From NCBI GenBank assembly GCA_036001225.1, contig DASYUM010000046.1, positions 1 to 45,801 on the forward strand: 45,801 nt of DNA. Direction: 5' to 3'. The stretch comes from DASYUM01 sp036001225 (lineage in GTDB: Bacteria > Methylomirabilota > Methylomirabilia > Rokubacteriales > DASRDR01). The notes under the pieces are model-generated. The model did no database searches and had not been told where the DNA came from. It was given only the letters and a program-made list of their open reading frames with translations. A program made the translations under genes and the position numbers. Of this stretch, positions 1 through 8,068 are shown piece by piece (positions within the stretch are counted from its first letter, which is position 1; each line of letters begins with the position of its first letter).

Positions 1-119
1 TCGCGGGGCTGGGGCCCCGCCGCCCGGGGCGCGCTGGCCCAAAGACCGCGGCGAGGCGTATGCCGCGTCCGCGCGCCGCCGGACGTCGCGGGGCTGGGGC
101 CCCGCCGTCCGGGGCGCGC
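1..119. repeat. GC-rich 34-bp direct repeat, two copies (1-34 and 86-119)
   Basis: Positions 1-34 and 86-119 are the same 34-bp sequence with one mismatch (c/t at the 23rd base). Each contains the self-complementary core GGGGCCCC. The first copy begins at the window edge and may extend further left. The second copy sits inside another dispersed repeat (53-181), which suggests a mobile or expanding GC-rich element. No coding potential is evident. Confidence 0.75.
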
Positions 120-181
120 CACCCAACGTTGAGCCGCGCTGAGGGCCGAGGACGCCGAGATGCGACGGGTATCGGCACGGC
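53..181 (+). repeat. Dispersed intergenic repeat, copy A (interrupted)
   Basis: The right part (146-181) matches the reverse complement of 18311-18346 over 36 bases with two mismatches. The left part (GAGGCGTATGC at 53-63, ACGTTGAG at 126-133) matches the remainder of that element, where the two pieces are nearly adjacent. Here they are split by roughly 60 bp carrying the 86-119 GC-rich repeat. The element ends right at the stop codon of the SDR gene, so it forms the 3' untranslated region of that minus-strand operon. Confidence 0.65.
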
Positions 182-182
182 G

Positions 183-941
183 CTAGGTCGCGGTCCAGCC
201 GCCGTCCACGAACAGCGTCTGTCCGGTCAGATAGTCGGAGGCCGGGGAGGCCAGGAAGAGGATCGTCCCCACCAGGTCGTCCACCTCGCCCGTGCGGGCG
301 GCCGGGATCCGGCGGGTCACCCGCTCGACCCACTCCGGGTTGGCGAACAGCGGCTCGGTCAGTCTGGTGCGGATGTAGCCGGGCCCGATCGCGTTGACCT
401 GGACGTTGTAGGGCGCCCACTCGACGGCGAGCGTCCGGGTGAACGCGGCCACCCCCCCCTTGGTCGCGGCATAGATGGCGCCGGTCGCCAGCCCGACTCT
501 CGCCGCGATCGAGGCGACGTTGACGACCTTGCCGCTCCGCCGGGGCAGCATGATCCGCCCGGCGGCCTGGGCACAGAAAAAGGCCGCGCGCAGGTTCAGG
601 TTCACCACGGCATCCCACTCGCCTTCGGTGAACTCGACCGCCGGACGGCGGACGTTGGTCCCCGCGTTGTTGACCAGGATGTCGAGGCGGCCGAACTCCC
701 GGACCGCGCGCTCGAAGAGCGGGGCGATCCCGTCCAGCCGCAGGAGGTCGATCGGGTGCACGAGCGCGCGCTGCCCGCGCTTCTCGACGTCGCGGGCGAC
801 CTCGGTGAGCGCGGTCTGGTCGCGGCTGGCCAGCACCACGTCGCAGCCGGCGTCGGCCAGCGCGCGCGCGGTGGCGGCGCCGATGCCGCGGCTGGCCCCG
901 GTGACGAGGGCGATCTTCCCGCCGAGGTCGGGGCGGGTCAT
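183..941 (-). CDS. SDR-family NAD(P)-dependent oxidoreductase
   Basis: 252 residues, the usual length of a classical short-chain dehydrogenase. Visible signatures are the N-terminal cofactor motif TGASRGIG (residues 14-21), NNAG (91-94), the catalytic tetrad N114/S144/Y157/K161 (in YAATK), and the C-terminal LTGQTLFVDGGW typical of FabG-like 3-oxoacyl/3-hydroxyacyl reductases. It should act in the cytoplasm as a tetramer, reducing or oxidising a hydroxy/keto group. It is the last gene of a minus-strand group with a D-2-hydroxyacid dehydrogenase 33 bases upstream and a thiolase further up, so a role in hydroxyacid or acyl-CoA turnover is plausible. The substrate cannot be read from sequence. 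Confidence 0.93.
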   Translation of the reverse strand: MTRPDLGGKIALVTGASRGIGAATARALADAGCDVVLASRDQTALTEVARDVEKRGQRALVHPIDLLRLDGIAPLFERAVREFGRLDILVNNAGTNVRRPAVEFTEGEWDAVVNLNLRAAFFCAQAAGRIMLPRRSGKVVNVASIAARVGLATGAIYAATKGGVAAFTRTLAVEWAPYNVQVNAIGPGYIRTRLTEPLFANPEWVERVTRRIPAARTGEVDDLVGTILFLASPASDYLTGQTLFVDGGWTAT

Positions 942-974
942 GCCGAACAGGCTACCCGTTCGGCGCGCCCGCCG

Positions 975-1994
975 TCAAATTACCCGGCGGGGGCCGCCCG
1001 GCCGGCCCAGCACCTCCGGATTGACGCAGTTGAGCGGCGGCTCGCCGCGCACGAGCACCCGCACCGCCTCCTCGGCGACACGACGCTTGAGGTCGGCCCG
1101 GCCCTCATCCGAGTACCAGGCGGCGTGCGGCGTCACGATCACGTTGTCCAGCCTCAGGAGCGGGCTCCCGCCGTCGAGCGGCTCGGGCTCCGTCACGTCG
1201 AGGCCGGCCCCGGCGAGACGCCCGGCCTCGAGCGCGGGGGCGAGGGCGGCGGGATCCACCAGGCCGCCCCGCGCCGTGTTCACGAGCACGGCGGTAGGCT
1301 TCATCCGCGCCAGCGCCACGGCATCGATGAGGTGGTGGGTCTCGGCGGTCAGCGGACAGTGGAGGGTGACGTAGTCCGACTCGGCCAGGAGCCGCGCCAG
1401 TGGCACCGACACCACGCCCGGCGGAAACTCGGCCAGGTAGGGGTCGTGGCCGAGGAGTCGGACGTCGAAGCCGGCGAGCTTCCGCGCCACCCGGCTACCG
1501 ATCCGCCCGCACCCGACGATGCCGATCGTCTGCCCGGCCAGCCGGTGGATCGGCTGGACCGCGAAGACGTTCCAGCCACCGCTCCGCGTCTGGCGGTCGA
1601 GCGGGGGCAGCTTGCGAGCGAGGGCGAGGAGGAGCGCGACCGCGTGGTTGGCCACCTCGTCGGTGCCGTAGTCGGGGACGTTGGCGACCGGGATCCCGCG
1701 CTCGGTGGCCGCTTCGACATCGATGCCGTCCACGCCGACCCCGTAGCGGACCAGTAGCCGGAGACGCGGCAAGCCCGCGATCACCCGGCGGCTGACCTGG
1801 CCGTACTGGACGAGGAGCCCGTCGGCGTCGGCGCACCCGTCGAGGAAGTCGGCTTCGGTGCGGGCCACGACCAGGCCGAAGCGGAGGCCGGCGGCGTCGA
1901 AGACCGCCTGCTCCTCGGCCACGTTGGCATGGTCGAGGCCGCAGACGAGGACGAACGGCGCGGGCGCCGAGCGAGCCGTGGGCGGCTCGCTCAT
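975..1994 (-). CDS. D-isomer 2-hydroxyacid dehydrogenase (PGDH-like)
   Basis: 339 residues from the ATG at 1994. The frame stays open nine codons further, but this start overlaps the stop of the upstream 27-residue peptide (ATGA) and is preceded by the purine-rich GAAGAAGG. The C-terminal half carries the Rossmann motif GIVGCGRIGSR, the catalytic Arg in VNTARGGLVD, the Glu in LDVTEPEPL and the His in VTPHAAWYSDE, so all three catalytic positions are intact. The family oxidises D-2-hydroxyacids with NAD(P); phosphoglycerate, glycerate and glyoxylate enzymes belong here. It is probably translated by coupling to the zinc-ribbon peptide. The exact substrate is unknown. Confidence 0.92.
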   Translation of the reverse strand: MSEPPTARSAPAPFVLVCGLDHANVAEEQAVFDAAGLRFGLVVARTEADFLDGCADADGLLVQYGQVSRRVIAGLPRLRLLVRYGVGVDGIDVEAATERGIPVANVPDYGTDEVANHAVALLLALARKLPPLDRQTRSGGWNVFAVQPIHRLAGQTIGIVGCGRIGSRVARKLAGFDVRLLGHDPYLAEFPPGVVSVPLARLLAESDYVTLHCPLTAETHHLIDAVALARMKPTAVLVNTARGGLVDPAALAPALEAGRLAGAGLDVTEPEPLDGGSPLLRLDNVIVTPHAAWYSDEGRADLKRRVAEEAVRVLVRGEPPLNCVNPEVLGRPGGPRRVI

Positions 1995-2074
1995 CCCTTC
2001 TTCATGGGACGGCCGCAGCACACCTTCTGGACGGGCGCGGTCTTCAAACAGCGGGGGCAGTAGTAGCCAGCCAT
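1991..2074 (-). CDS. 27-residue zinc-ribbon micropeptide
   Basis: A complete small frame (ATG at 2074, TGA at 1991-1993) encoding 27 residues with four cysteines, C6-x2-C9 and C19-C20, followed by the basic end GRPMKKG. The spacing looks like a minimal zinc ribbon. Its stop overlaps the start of the D-2-hydroxyacid dehydrogenase (ATGA), so the two are likely coupled. Evidence that it is real is the cysteine pattern and a second copy of its first ten codons at 2223-2252, which differs mainly at third codon positions (GCC/GCT, GGT/GGC). Function is unknown; it could be a metal-binding subunit or a leader peptide. Confidence 0.55.
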   Translation of the reverse strand: MAGYYCPRCLKTAPVQKVCCGRPMKKG

Positions 2075-2093
2075 GGCGTTCCCCGGAAAGTCC

Positions 2094-2252
2094 TCAACAG
2101 CATCCGATCTCCGGACAGTCGTCCCCGCGCTCCTGACCGAAGCCGCTCCGAGCGCGGGCTTCGCCCGCGCAACTTCTCCCCAGGGGGAGGTCTCGGAGGG
2201 GGGCATCAGCCCCCCTCCGACGGAAACAGCGGGGGCAGTAGTAACCGGCCAT
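2094..2252 (-). pseudogene. Broken copy of the zinc-ribbon micropeptide
   Basis: Five bases after the thiolase stop, an ATG at 2252 opens MAGYYCPRCF, the same start as the peptide at 1991-2074. After these ten codons the frame runs into the dispersed repeat and continues as unrelated sequence (52 residues in all, ending at 2094). The second CC pair is absent. Either an older tandem duplicate was invaded by the repeat, or the repeat arrived with a duplication of its target. Synonymous differences between the copies favour an old duplicate. Confidence 0.5.
2100..2226. repeat. Dispersed hairpin repeat (CTCCGAG type), copy 1
   Basis: About 100 bp including 'gcgcgggcttcgcccgcgc' (a hairpin) and a GGGGGAGGT...CCCCCTCCG inverted segment. 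The stretch at about 2138-2219 aligns with 8900-8976 over its whole length with the same order of blocks. It lies between two copies of the MAGYYCPRC coding start. It has no credible gene of its own and is best read as a dispersed intergenic element. Confidence 0.6.
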
Positions 2253-2257
2253 CGTGG

Positions 2258-3403
2258 TTAGAGCCGCTCGATGATGGTGGCGATCCCCTGGCCGAAGCCG
2301 ATGCACATCGTCTGGAGGCCGAAGCGCCCGCCTGACCGCTCGAGCTCGTGGAGCAGGCTCGTGAGCAGCCGGGCCCCCGTGCAGCCGAGCGGATGGCCGA
2401 GGGCGATGGCGCCGCCGTTCACGTTGACCTTGCTCATGTCGGGCTTCAACTCCCGCTCCCAGGCCAGCACCACCGAGGCGAAGGCCTCGTTGATCTCGAC
2501 GCGGTCGATGTCGGCGAGCGTCAGCCCGGCCTTGTCGAGGACGCGGTGGGTGGCCGGGATCGGCCCCGTCAGCATGATCGTGGGATCCACCCCGGCCAGC
2601 GCGGTCGCCACGAACCGGGCGCGCGGCCGCAGCCCGAGCGCGCGCGCCTTGTCTCGGGACATGACCAGCAGCGCGGCCGCCCCGTCCGAGATCTGGCTCG
2701 AGTTGGCGGCGGTGACCACGCCGTCGGGCTTGAAGGAGGGCGCCAGGCTCGCCATCTTCTCCCGGTTCACCGGCACCCGCACGCCCTCGTCGGTGTCGAA
2801 GACCGTCCCATCGGGGAGGGGCACCGGCACGATCTCCCGCTTGAAGCGGCCTTCGGCGATGGCCCGGCCCGCTTTCTCGTGGCTCTGGGCCGAGAACTCG
2901 TCCAGCTCGGCCCGGGTCAGCCCCCACTTCTCCGCGATCAGCTCGGCCGAGATGCCCTGCGGCACGATGTCGTACGCTTCGGCCAGCTTGGGGCTGATCG
3001 GCCCCTCCCCCGGCCCCTGGGCGTTCGAGCCCATCGGCACCCGGCTCATGTTCTCCACGCCGCCCACGATCAGGCAATCGTGCTGGCCGGAGGCGACCAT
3101 GCCAAAGCCGAAATTGGCCGCCTGCTGGCCGGAGCCGCACATCCGATCGAGGGTGACCCCGCAGACGTCGAGCGGCAGCTTGGCGATGAGCGCGGCGTTG
3201 CGCGCGATGTTGAACCCCTGCTCGCCGAGCTGGTCCACGCAGCCGAGGATCACGTCCTCGACGACGTCGGGGGCGACGCCCGCCCGCTGGACGAGGGCGC
3301 GGAGCACGTGGGCGGCCAGGTCGTCGGGACGGACGGCGGCGAGCTTGCCGTTCTTCCTGCCGACAGGGGAGCGGACGGCTTCGACGATGACGGCGTCGGG
3401 CAT
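2258..3403 (-). CDS. Acetyl-CoA C-acyltransferase (thiolase)
   Basis: 381 residues, close to the usual thiolase length. The nucleophilic cysteine is C89 in DRMCGSGQQA, and the C-terminal catalytic pair is H337 in GHPLGCTG and C367 in TMCIGFGQG. The family consensus near C367 has GGG where this protein has GFG. Thiolases split 3-ketoacyl-CoA to acetyl-CoA plus a shortened acyl-CoA, or run in reverse. As first gene of a minus-strand group with the SDR and hydroxyacid dehydrogenase it suggests beta-oxidation-like or aromatic-acid downstream metabolism. The start is the first ATG, 12 bases after an AGGAGG-type site. Confidence 0.94.
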   Translation of the reverse strand: MPDAVIVEAVRSPVGRKNGKLAAVRPDDLAAHVLRALVQRAGVAPDVVEDVILGCVDQLGEQGFNIARNAALIAKLPLDVCGVTLDRMCGSGQQAANFGFGMVASGQHDCLIVGGVENMSRVPMGSNAQGPGEGPISPKLAEAYDIVPQGISAELIAEKWGLTRAELDEFSAQSHEKAGRAIAEGRFKREIVPVPLPDGTVFDTDEGVRVPVNREKMASLAPSFKPDGVVTAANSSQISDGAAALLVMSRDKARALGLRPRARFVATALAGVDPTIMLTGPIPATHRVLDKAGLTLADIDRVEINEAFASVVLAWERELKPDMSKVNVNGGAIALGHPLGCTGARLLTSLLHELERSGGRFGLQTMCIGFGQGIATIIERL

Positions 3404-3527
3404 GGGACCTCCTGGGACGACGCGGTGACTACAGGGTCCGCTCCACTATACCGGCCACCTGCGGCACCCGCAACTAGGCGACCCCACGGAATAGAAGCGT
3501 AGCGAGCCGGGTTGATGTTGATACGGA

Positions 3528-6227
3528 ATGTCTACACCTTGCGGCAGCCAGACCCAGAAGGCAGTCCTCGGGCCTCGAGTCGTTGCTTCGGCGGCCGACC
3601 TGAGCGAGACGCGGATGGTTCGCCTCGACTGGATGGGGACGCTCGTCCCCTGGTTCTCGCTGGCTGGCGCTGGATTGGTCTTCGTCCTGGTCGGTCTGTA
3701 CAAGGCCATCCACAGCGAGGCCGGCGGTCCATTGACCACGGGCGAGAGCCCGGCCTTCGCCTGGCTCCGCGCCTGGATCGACCCGTTGTTGGGCGCCGCC
3801 CTGAGCTACCTCATGGGGGTCGCCGCGCTCCAGTACGTGGCCGTGCGACGGCTCGGCCCGGCCCTCACCGCGGCGGGCCAGCTTCTCGTCATAGTGGCTG
3901 GACTCGAGGCGGCCGCCACCGGCACGCTCCTGTTCGGCCTGTGGCTCGACTGGTCCACAGCCGTCTCGTGGAGCCTGTTTGCCCTCGAAACTGCGCTCCT
4001 CGTCCAGGCGACCATCACGCTCACGGCAACCGACGGTATCCGCCGGCCTGGGCTGCTCGGGCCGCTCGACCTTCCCGGGGGCGGAACGAACCGCGTCATC
4101 GGGCTGGTCTTCCTCCTCGGCGCGCTGACCGGCTACCTTGACCCCTCTCGGCAGGCCATGGCGGCCTACGTCCACCTCGACTCTCAGGTCGGGCGCATCC
4201 TCATGCAACTGATGCCAGCGCTGCTGGCCGGCATGACGACCCTCTGGTTCGGCCTGGCCACGTCCGCGGTCCTTGGGGCCGGCGCTGCGGCCTGGCGTCG
4301 CCTGGACCGCCCCACCGCGTGGCGCCCGCTCGTTGGGGTATTGCCCTTCGCCGCCCTCGCCGCCGCCTGCGCCAGTATCTTCGTGGCGAGCATCTTCTAC
4401 GCCTTGGAGTGGGAGTTGGAGCGGCTCGACCTCAAGGGCGTCATCCCCTCCCTCCTGGTCCTGCTCGCCGGTGGCGGCGGGATGATCAGCTACGCCGCGT
4501 TCCGCGCCGTCGAGCGCCGGACGCCCCGGGCCGCGGAACGGAACCGGCTTGGCATGGTCGCGCTCGCTTCGGCGGCCGTGCTGGTCGCGCCGGTCGTCCG
4601 GCTCGTCCCGCCGGCCCCCGACCGCCGGAATTGGCGATGCCTGCTCGTGGTCACGCTCACGGCCGATCTGGCGATCGGCGTCGTCGTTCTCCTCGGCGCG
4701 CTCTTCAATCCGTGGTTTACGGTTTTCTCGTATCTCAAGGGCGCGATCCTCAAGGCCGTGGCCGTCGTGGCCGCCGGGCTCCTCGTGCTGCTCTGGGACG
4801 ACACGTGGCCCGCGCCTCTCGAGCGGCGCCCCCCCTCGGCTGTCCGGCTCGTCGCGCCGGCCATCTTGCTCCTCGGATTCGGGGCATTCGCTGGGCTCGA
4901 GTGTGCGCGAGCGGCGAAGGCGGCCGTGTTGAACTTCGGTGAGCTCAGTATGGTGGACGCGACGTACGCCCGGGCCGTGACCGAGAGCCTGGGCCTGAGC
5001 CGCTGGATCCGACTCGGCCAGGCGCCCCGGCCGGATCCCGCGGTCGACCCGTGGCCTCTCCCGTGGCGGCTCGTGAAGACCAGACCCTCGCGCCTGCCCG
5101 CGGACTTCAACTTGGTGGTCGTGGTGGTGGACGCCCTCCGGGGCGATGCCGCTCGCTCCGCCGGGTACCACCGGGATCTCATGTCCTTCCTCGACAGGTG
5201 GGCGAGTCGGGAGGCCATCGGATTCCGACGGGCATACAGCCAGGGCGGCGGCACGTACGCCGCCTTCCCCTTCCTGGTGGGCGGCCGCAGCTGGTTCGGT
5301 TACTACGGCGCCCACGCGTATAGGGCCAACCTCTACTTCGAGGTGGCGCGGGCCGAGGGCATTCGTCGCTTCATGATCGTCCGCGATTGGCCGAGGGCGA
5401 TCTTCCCACCCGCCGTGCCGGTGGTCGCGCTGGGCGACGGCCAATCCAGCGCCGGCCGCTCCGACGCCGCCGGCCAGGTCTTCGACTGGGCGGAGGCCGC
5501 CATCGCCCGCTTCCAGCCCGGCGAGCGCTTCTTCGCGTTCCTCGTGCTACTGGATGTCCACAACGACCTCTGGAAGAAGTCCGGCGGCCTCGACTTCGGC
5601 GACGCGCCACGCGATCTCTACGACAACAACGTCTCCTATGTCGATGGCGCCATGGCCCGCTTCGTGGAGTGGCTCAGGCACGCGGGCCTCTACGAGCGCA
5701 CGGTCGTCGTCTTCACCTCGGACCACGGCGAGCAGTTCTGGGAGCACGGCGCCAGCCTGCACGGACACACGCTGTACGAAGAGGACCTCCGCGTTCCGCT
5801 CGTCCTGCGCGTGCCCGGGCTTCCCGGGGGATGGGTCGATGTCCCGGTGGTTGTGGCAGACGTCCCGCCGACCCTGGCCGAGCTGGCCGGGTACTCCGTG
5901 GATCCGCCCTACGCCGACTCCCGGATGGGGATCTCGCTGGTGCCACTGCTCCGCGATGGCGCGCAGGAACGCTACCGACGCCGGGATGTGGTCGGCATGG
6001 CGTCCTTCAAGCGCCGCTATTTCCTCTATCGGGATTGGCGGTGGAAGCTCGTCTACTCCGCCGACTTCGATCTGTTGGAACTGTTCGACCTGGCGGACGA
6101 TCCCGCCGAGCGTCGCAACCGGCTCGCGGAACGCCCGGACGTGGCGGCGGCCCTGGAGCGCGAGCTCTTCGGGTACCTCTTCCGCGTCACTGGCCGGAGC
6201 TACCGGCCGTTGCTCTCCGCGCGCTGA
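3528..6227 (+). CDS. Polytopic membrane sulfatase / alkaline-phosphatase-superfamily transferase
   Basis: Up to 899 residues; ATG at 3615 is an equally good start since neither has a clear ribosome site. The first ~480 residues hold about a dozen hydrophobic segments. The soluble C-terminal half is an alkaline-phosphatase-superfamily domain: metal-binding D535 in VVVDALRGD, D732-H733 in TSDHGEQFWEHG and HGHTLYEEDLRVPL. No CxPxR sulfatase nucleophile is seen. At the equivalent place is GGGTYAAFP with Thr576, as in phosphoethanolamine or glycerol-phosphate transferases that use Thr. So a periplasm-facing phospho-group transferase on lipid or glycan is more likely than a true sulfatase. It is a single gene with its own short upstream region. 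Confidence 0.85.
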   Translation: MSTPCGSQTQKAVLGPRVVASAADLSETRMVRLDWMGTLVPWFSLAGAGLVFVLVGLYKAIHSEAGGPLTTGESPAFAWLRAWIDPLLGAALSYLMGVAALQYVAVRRLGPALTAAGQLLVIVAGLEAAATGTLLFGLWLDWSTAVSWSLFALETALLVQATITLTATDGIRRPGLLGPLDLPGGGTNRVIGLVFLLGALTGYLDPSRQAMAAYVHLDSQVGRILMQLMPALLAGMTTLWFGLATSAVLGAGAAAWRRLDRPTAWRPLVGVLPFAALAAACASIFVASIFYALEWELERLDLKGVIPSLLVLLAGGGGMISYAAFRAVERRTPRAAERNRLGMVALASAAVLVAPVVRLVPPAPDRRNWRCLLVVTLTADLAIGVVVLLGALFNPWFTVFSYLKGAILKAVAVVAAGLLVLLWDDTWPAPLERRPPSAVRLVAPAILLLGFGAFAGLECARAAKAAVLNFGELSMVDATYARAVTESLGLSRWIRLGQAPRPDPAVDPWPLPWRLVKTRPSRLPADFNLVVVVVDALRGDAARSAGYHRDLMSFLDRWASREAIGFRRAYSQGGGTYAAFPFLVGGRSWFGYYGAHAYRANLYFEVARAEGIRRFMIVRDWPRAIFPPAVPVVALGDGQSSAGRSDAAGQVFDWAEAAIARFQPGERFFAFLVLLDVHNDLWKKSGGLDFGDAPRDLYDNNVSYVDGAMARFVEWLRHAGLYERTVVVFTSDHGEQFWEHGASLHGHTLYEEDLRVPLVLRVPGLPGGWVDVPVVVADVPPTLAELAGYSVDPPYADSRMGISLVPLLRDGAQERYRRRDVVGMASFKRRYFLYRDWRWKLVYSADFDLLELFDLADDPAERRNRLAERPDVAAALERELFGYLFRVTGRSYRPLLSAR

Positions 6228-6547
6228 CCCAGGCCCGGGGGGCGCCGTAGTGCGTGGGGGCCGCCGGCAACGCGCGGCCACGGATCCGCGCCGTGACCGA
6301 CACCGCCGCCGAGGTGACTCTCGTCATCCTGCTCCGGGTTGACGCGCTCCGCGATCGGTAAGCTCCGCGAGGGCGGTCGCGAAGGGCGGTCGAGGCGACT
6401 GAGCTCACCGGGGCGAGAAGTGGCGGATTCAGCGGGAGGCCGATCTCTCCGCCGTTCCGGATAGCGAGCCGCGGAATAAAGGGCACCGCCGGGCGGTTTC
6501 AGAGGCAGACGGAGTCGCGAAGCGACGAACGAAGGAGGCGATGCAGC
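6228..6547. other. Intergenic region before the redox block
   Basis: 320 bases without a supported gene. It contains several short GC-rich dyads (for example agggcggtcgcgaagggcgg) but no clear -35/-10 pair that I would defend. Its right end holds the AAGGAGG ribosome site of the small secreted protein. The leader promoter for that gene is presumably here. Confidence 0.4.
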
Positions 6548-6826
6548 ATGATGCGATGGACGATCAGCCTCACGGCGGCCGCGCTGGTGGCGCTGGTCGG
6601 TACGGCCGCGTTCGCCCAGATCCCGAACCCGCGGCCGGAGCCCGCCAGCAACGCGAAGTCCGAGGTGCGTGACGGCGGAGCGGCGACCACCGACAGCGCA
6701 CGGAGGGCGGATCCTCGGCAGCCCGCCAGCCCGAATCTCCAGGTGCGGGGTTTGGTGTACGGCGCGGCCCCGGCCTCGACCCAGCCGCCGAGCCCGTTCG
6801 ACGTGTTCCCTCGCTCCGAGAAGTAG
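6548..6826 (+). CDS. Small secreted protein of unknown function
   Basis: 92 residues. A good ribosome site (GAAGGAGG) lies upstream of ATG 6548. Residues 1-24 form a signal peptide (MMRWT, hydrophobic core, cleavage after AAFA). The mature part is proline/alanine-rich, probably disordered, with no cysteine and no recognised domain, ending SPFDVFPRSEK. It lies upstream of the Sec redoxin (124 bases) and may be co-expressed with it. I do not recognise a family. Confidence 0.6.
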   Translation: MMRWTISLTAAALVALVGTAAFAQIPNPRPEPASNAKSEVRDGGAATTDSARRADPRQPASPNLQVRGLVYGAAPASTQPPSPFDVFPRSEK

Positions 6827-6949
6827 CCTTCGATCGGTGTGGCCGGTGCCGATGCTATGCTCGAAGCAACCGTCCTCGCGGTGCCGCCGGCCCGGCCGTC
6901 GTCCTCGGACGGCGATCGAGCCGGCCACCCGCCACCCGAAGGAGGCACG

Positions 6950-7435
6950 ATGGCACGAGCAGGCTCGACCATCCTCGACACCGGCGACACGCTGCCCGCC
7001 CTCGCGATGGACACCGTGAACCACGGGCGCCTCCAGCTCCCGGAGGCGTTCGGCGGCGGGTGGGGGGTCTTCCTCCTGTACCGCGCCCACTGGTGACCCT
7101 ACTGCAAGCAGCAGTTAGGCGCGGGACCGGCTCCAGTCCGAAGGGATCGCGGTCGTCGCCGGCTCCACCGACCCCCGGGACAAGGCGGCCGAGACAGTGG
7201 CCGAGCACGCCCTGACGTCCCGGTGGGCTACGGACTGCCGCTGACCGAGACGGCCGCGACCCTCGGGGCCTTCTACGATCCCAAGCGCGGGATCCTCCAG
7301 TCCACCGGCTTCGTCGTCAAGTCCGACTGGACGATCGCCGCCCAGTACAGCTCCGGCCCGATCGGCCGCCTGATGTGGCAGGACGTCCTCGGCCTCGTGC
7401 AGTTCTACAAGAAGCAGGCGGCCCTGGCCGGCTGA
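6950..7435 (+). CDS. Selenocysteine-containing peroxiredoxin-like redoxin (Sec49), with two compensating 1-nt indels
   Basis: ATG 6950 follows GAAGGAGG. The frame reads to LLYRAHW, then TGA (7094-7096), then PYCKQQL, giving W48-U49-P50-Y51-C52 where AhpC/TSA redoxins have W-C-P-Y-C. The downstream part (VGYGLPLTETAATLGAFYD...) returns in the same frame to a TGA at 7433-7435. Between 7118 and 7218 the protein-like sequence (DRLQSEGIAVVAGSTDPRDKA) is in another frame. Removing the A at 7117 and restoring one T near 7218 gives a continuous redoxin of about 161 residues. The indels compensate and no stop lies between them. The protein would reduce peroxides or disulfides in the cytoplasm. The lesions may be assembly error or early decay. 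Confidence 0.72.
7122..7140 (+). promoter_or_regulatory. Candidate SECIS element of the redoxin
   Basis: GGAC (7124-7127) pairs with GTCC (7136-7139), and C7122/G7140 can add a pair across a bulge. The apical loop is CGGCUCCA. The loop begins 31 bases after the UGA and has a G in its first two bases, both within the general bacterial SECIS range. The stem is short, so this is weaker than the other two SECIS candidates in the window. Confidence 0.35.
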
Positions 7436-7486
7436 AGCGCATCGGGAATAAGACGACCTCGCCAGGGGTTCCATCATGACGAGGGG

Positions 7487-8068
7487 ATGGTGATCCGCTG
7501 GGGGCGGAGCGACGACCGGCGGGCCGAGTTCGAGGAGGTGGCCCTCGTCCACCTCGATGCCCTCTACCGCTTCGCCCTGCGACTGACCCACAACCGGGCC
7601 GAGGCCCAGGACCTGGTCCAGGAGACGTGCCTGCGCGCGTTCCGGAGCTTTCACCGATTCGACCGCGGGAGCAACTGCCGGGCGTGGCTGTTCACCATCC
7701 TCCGCCATGCCTTCTTCAACCGGCTGCGGCGCGCTGGCCGCGAGACGCCGGACGGTGATCCGGTCGCCTGGGAGTCGGCGCTGGAGAGCGTGACCAGCGA
7801 GGCACGGGCCGCGGTCGATCCCGAGGAAGAGTTTTTCCAGACCGTGCTCCACGGCGACGTGGACCGTGCGCTGAAAACGTTGCCGCTACCCTTTCGCGAG
7901 GCGGTCATCCTGGTGGACCTCGAAGGCCTCACCTACAAGGAGGCGGGGGAAGCGTTGGGCTGCCCGATCGGCACCGTGATGTCGCGGCTCTGGCGCGGCC
8001 GTCGCCTCCTGCGCCAGGCCCTGGGGCGCTACGCCCGCGAGCACGGCTACCTGGGGGGGCGCGAGTGA
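7487..8068 (+). CDS. ECF-type RNA polymerase sigma factor
   Basis: 193 residues with region 2 (LVHLDALYRFALRLTHNRAEAQDLVQETCLRAFRSF split over residues ~18-55, then CRAWLFTILRHAFFNRLRR) and region 4 (LPLPFREAVILVDLEGLTYKEAGEALGCPIGTVMSRLWRGRRLLR). It lacks region 3, as in group 4 sigma factors. It overlaps the anti-sigma gene by GTGA (8065-8068), the classical arrangement for a sigma/anti-sigma pair. The location directly after the Sec redoxin and before two more selenoprotein genes suggests a redox or oxidant stress regulon. That role is inference. Confidence 0.95.
   Translation: MVIRWGRSDDRRAEFEEVALVHLDALYRFALRLTHNRAEAQDLVQETCLRAFRSFHRFDRGSNCRAWLFTILRHAFFNRLRRAGRETPDGDPVAWESALESVTSEARAAVDPEEEFFQTVLHGDVDRALKTLPLPFREAVILVDLEGLTYKEAGEALGCPIGTVMSRLWRGRRLLRQALGRYAREHGYLGGRE

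Noticed and set aside
60..1757. Long plus-strand frame opposite the SDR and 2-hydroxyacid dehydrogenase genes
   Set aside because: Sequence is Arg/Gly/Ala-rich without domains; it is the antisense of two well-supported genes.
3474..5444. 656-codon minus-strand frame opposite the membrane enzyme
   Set aside because: Composition is Glu/Arg/Gly low-complexity, a typical antisense shadow in GC-rich DNA. The plus-strand product has clear motifs.
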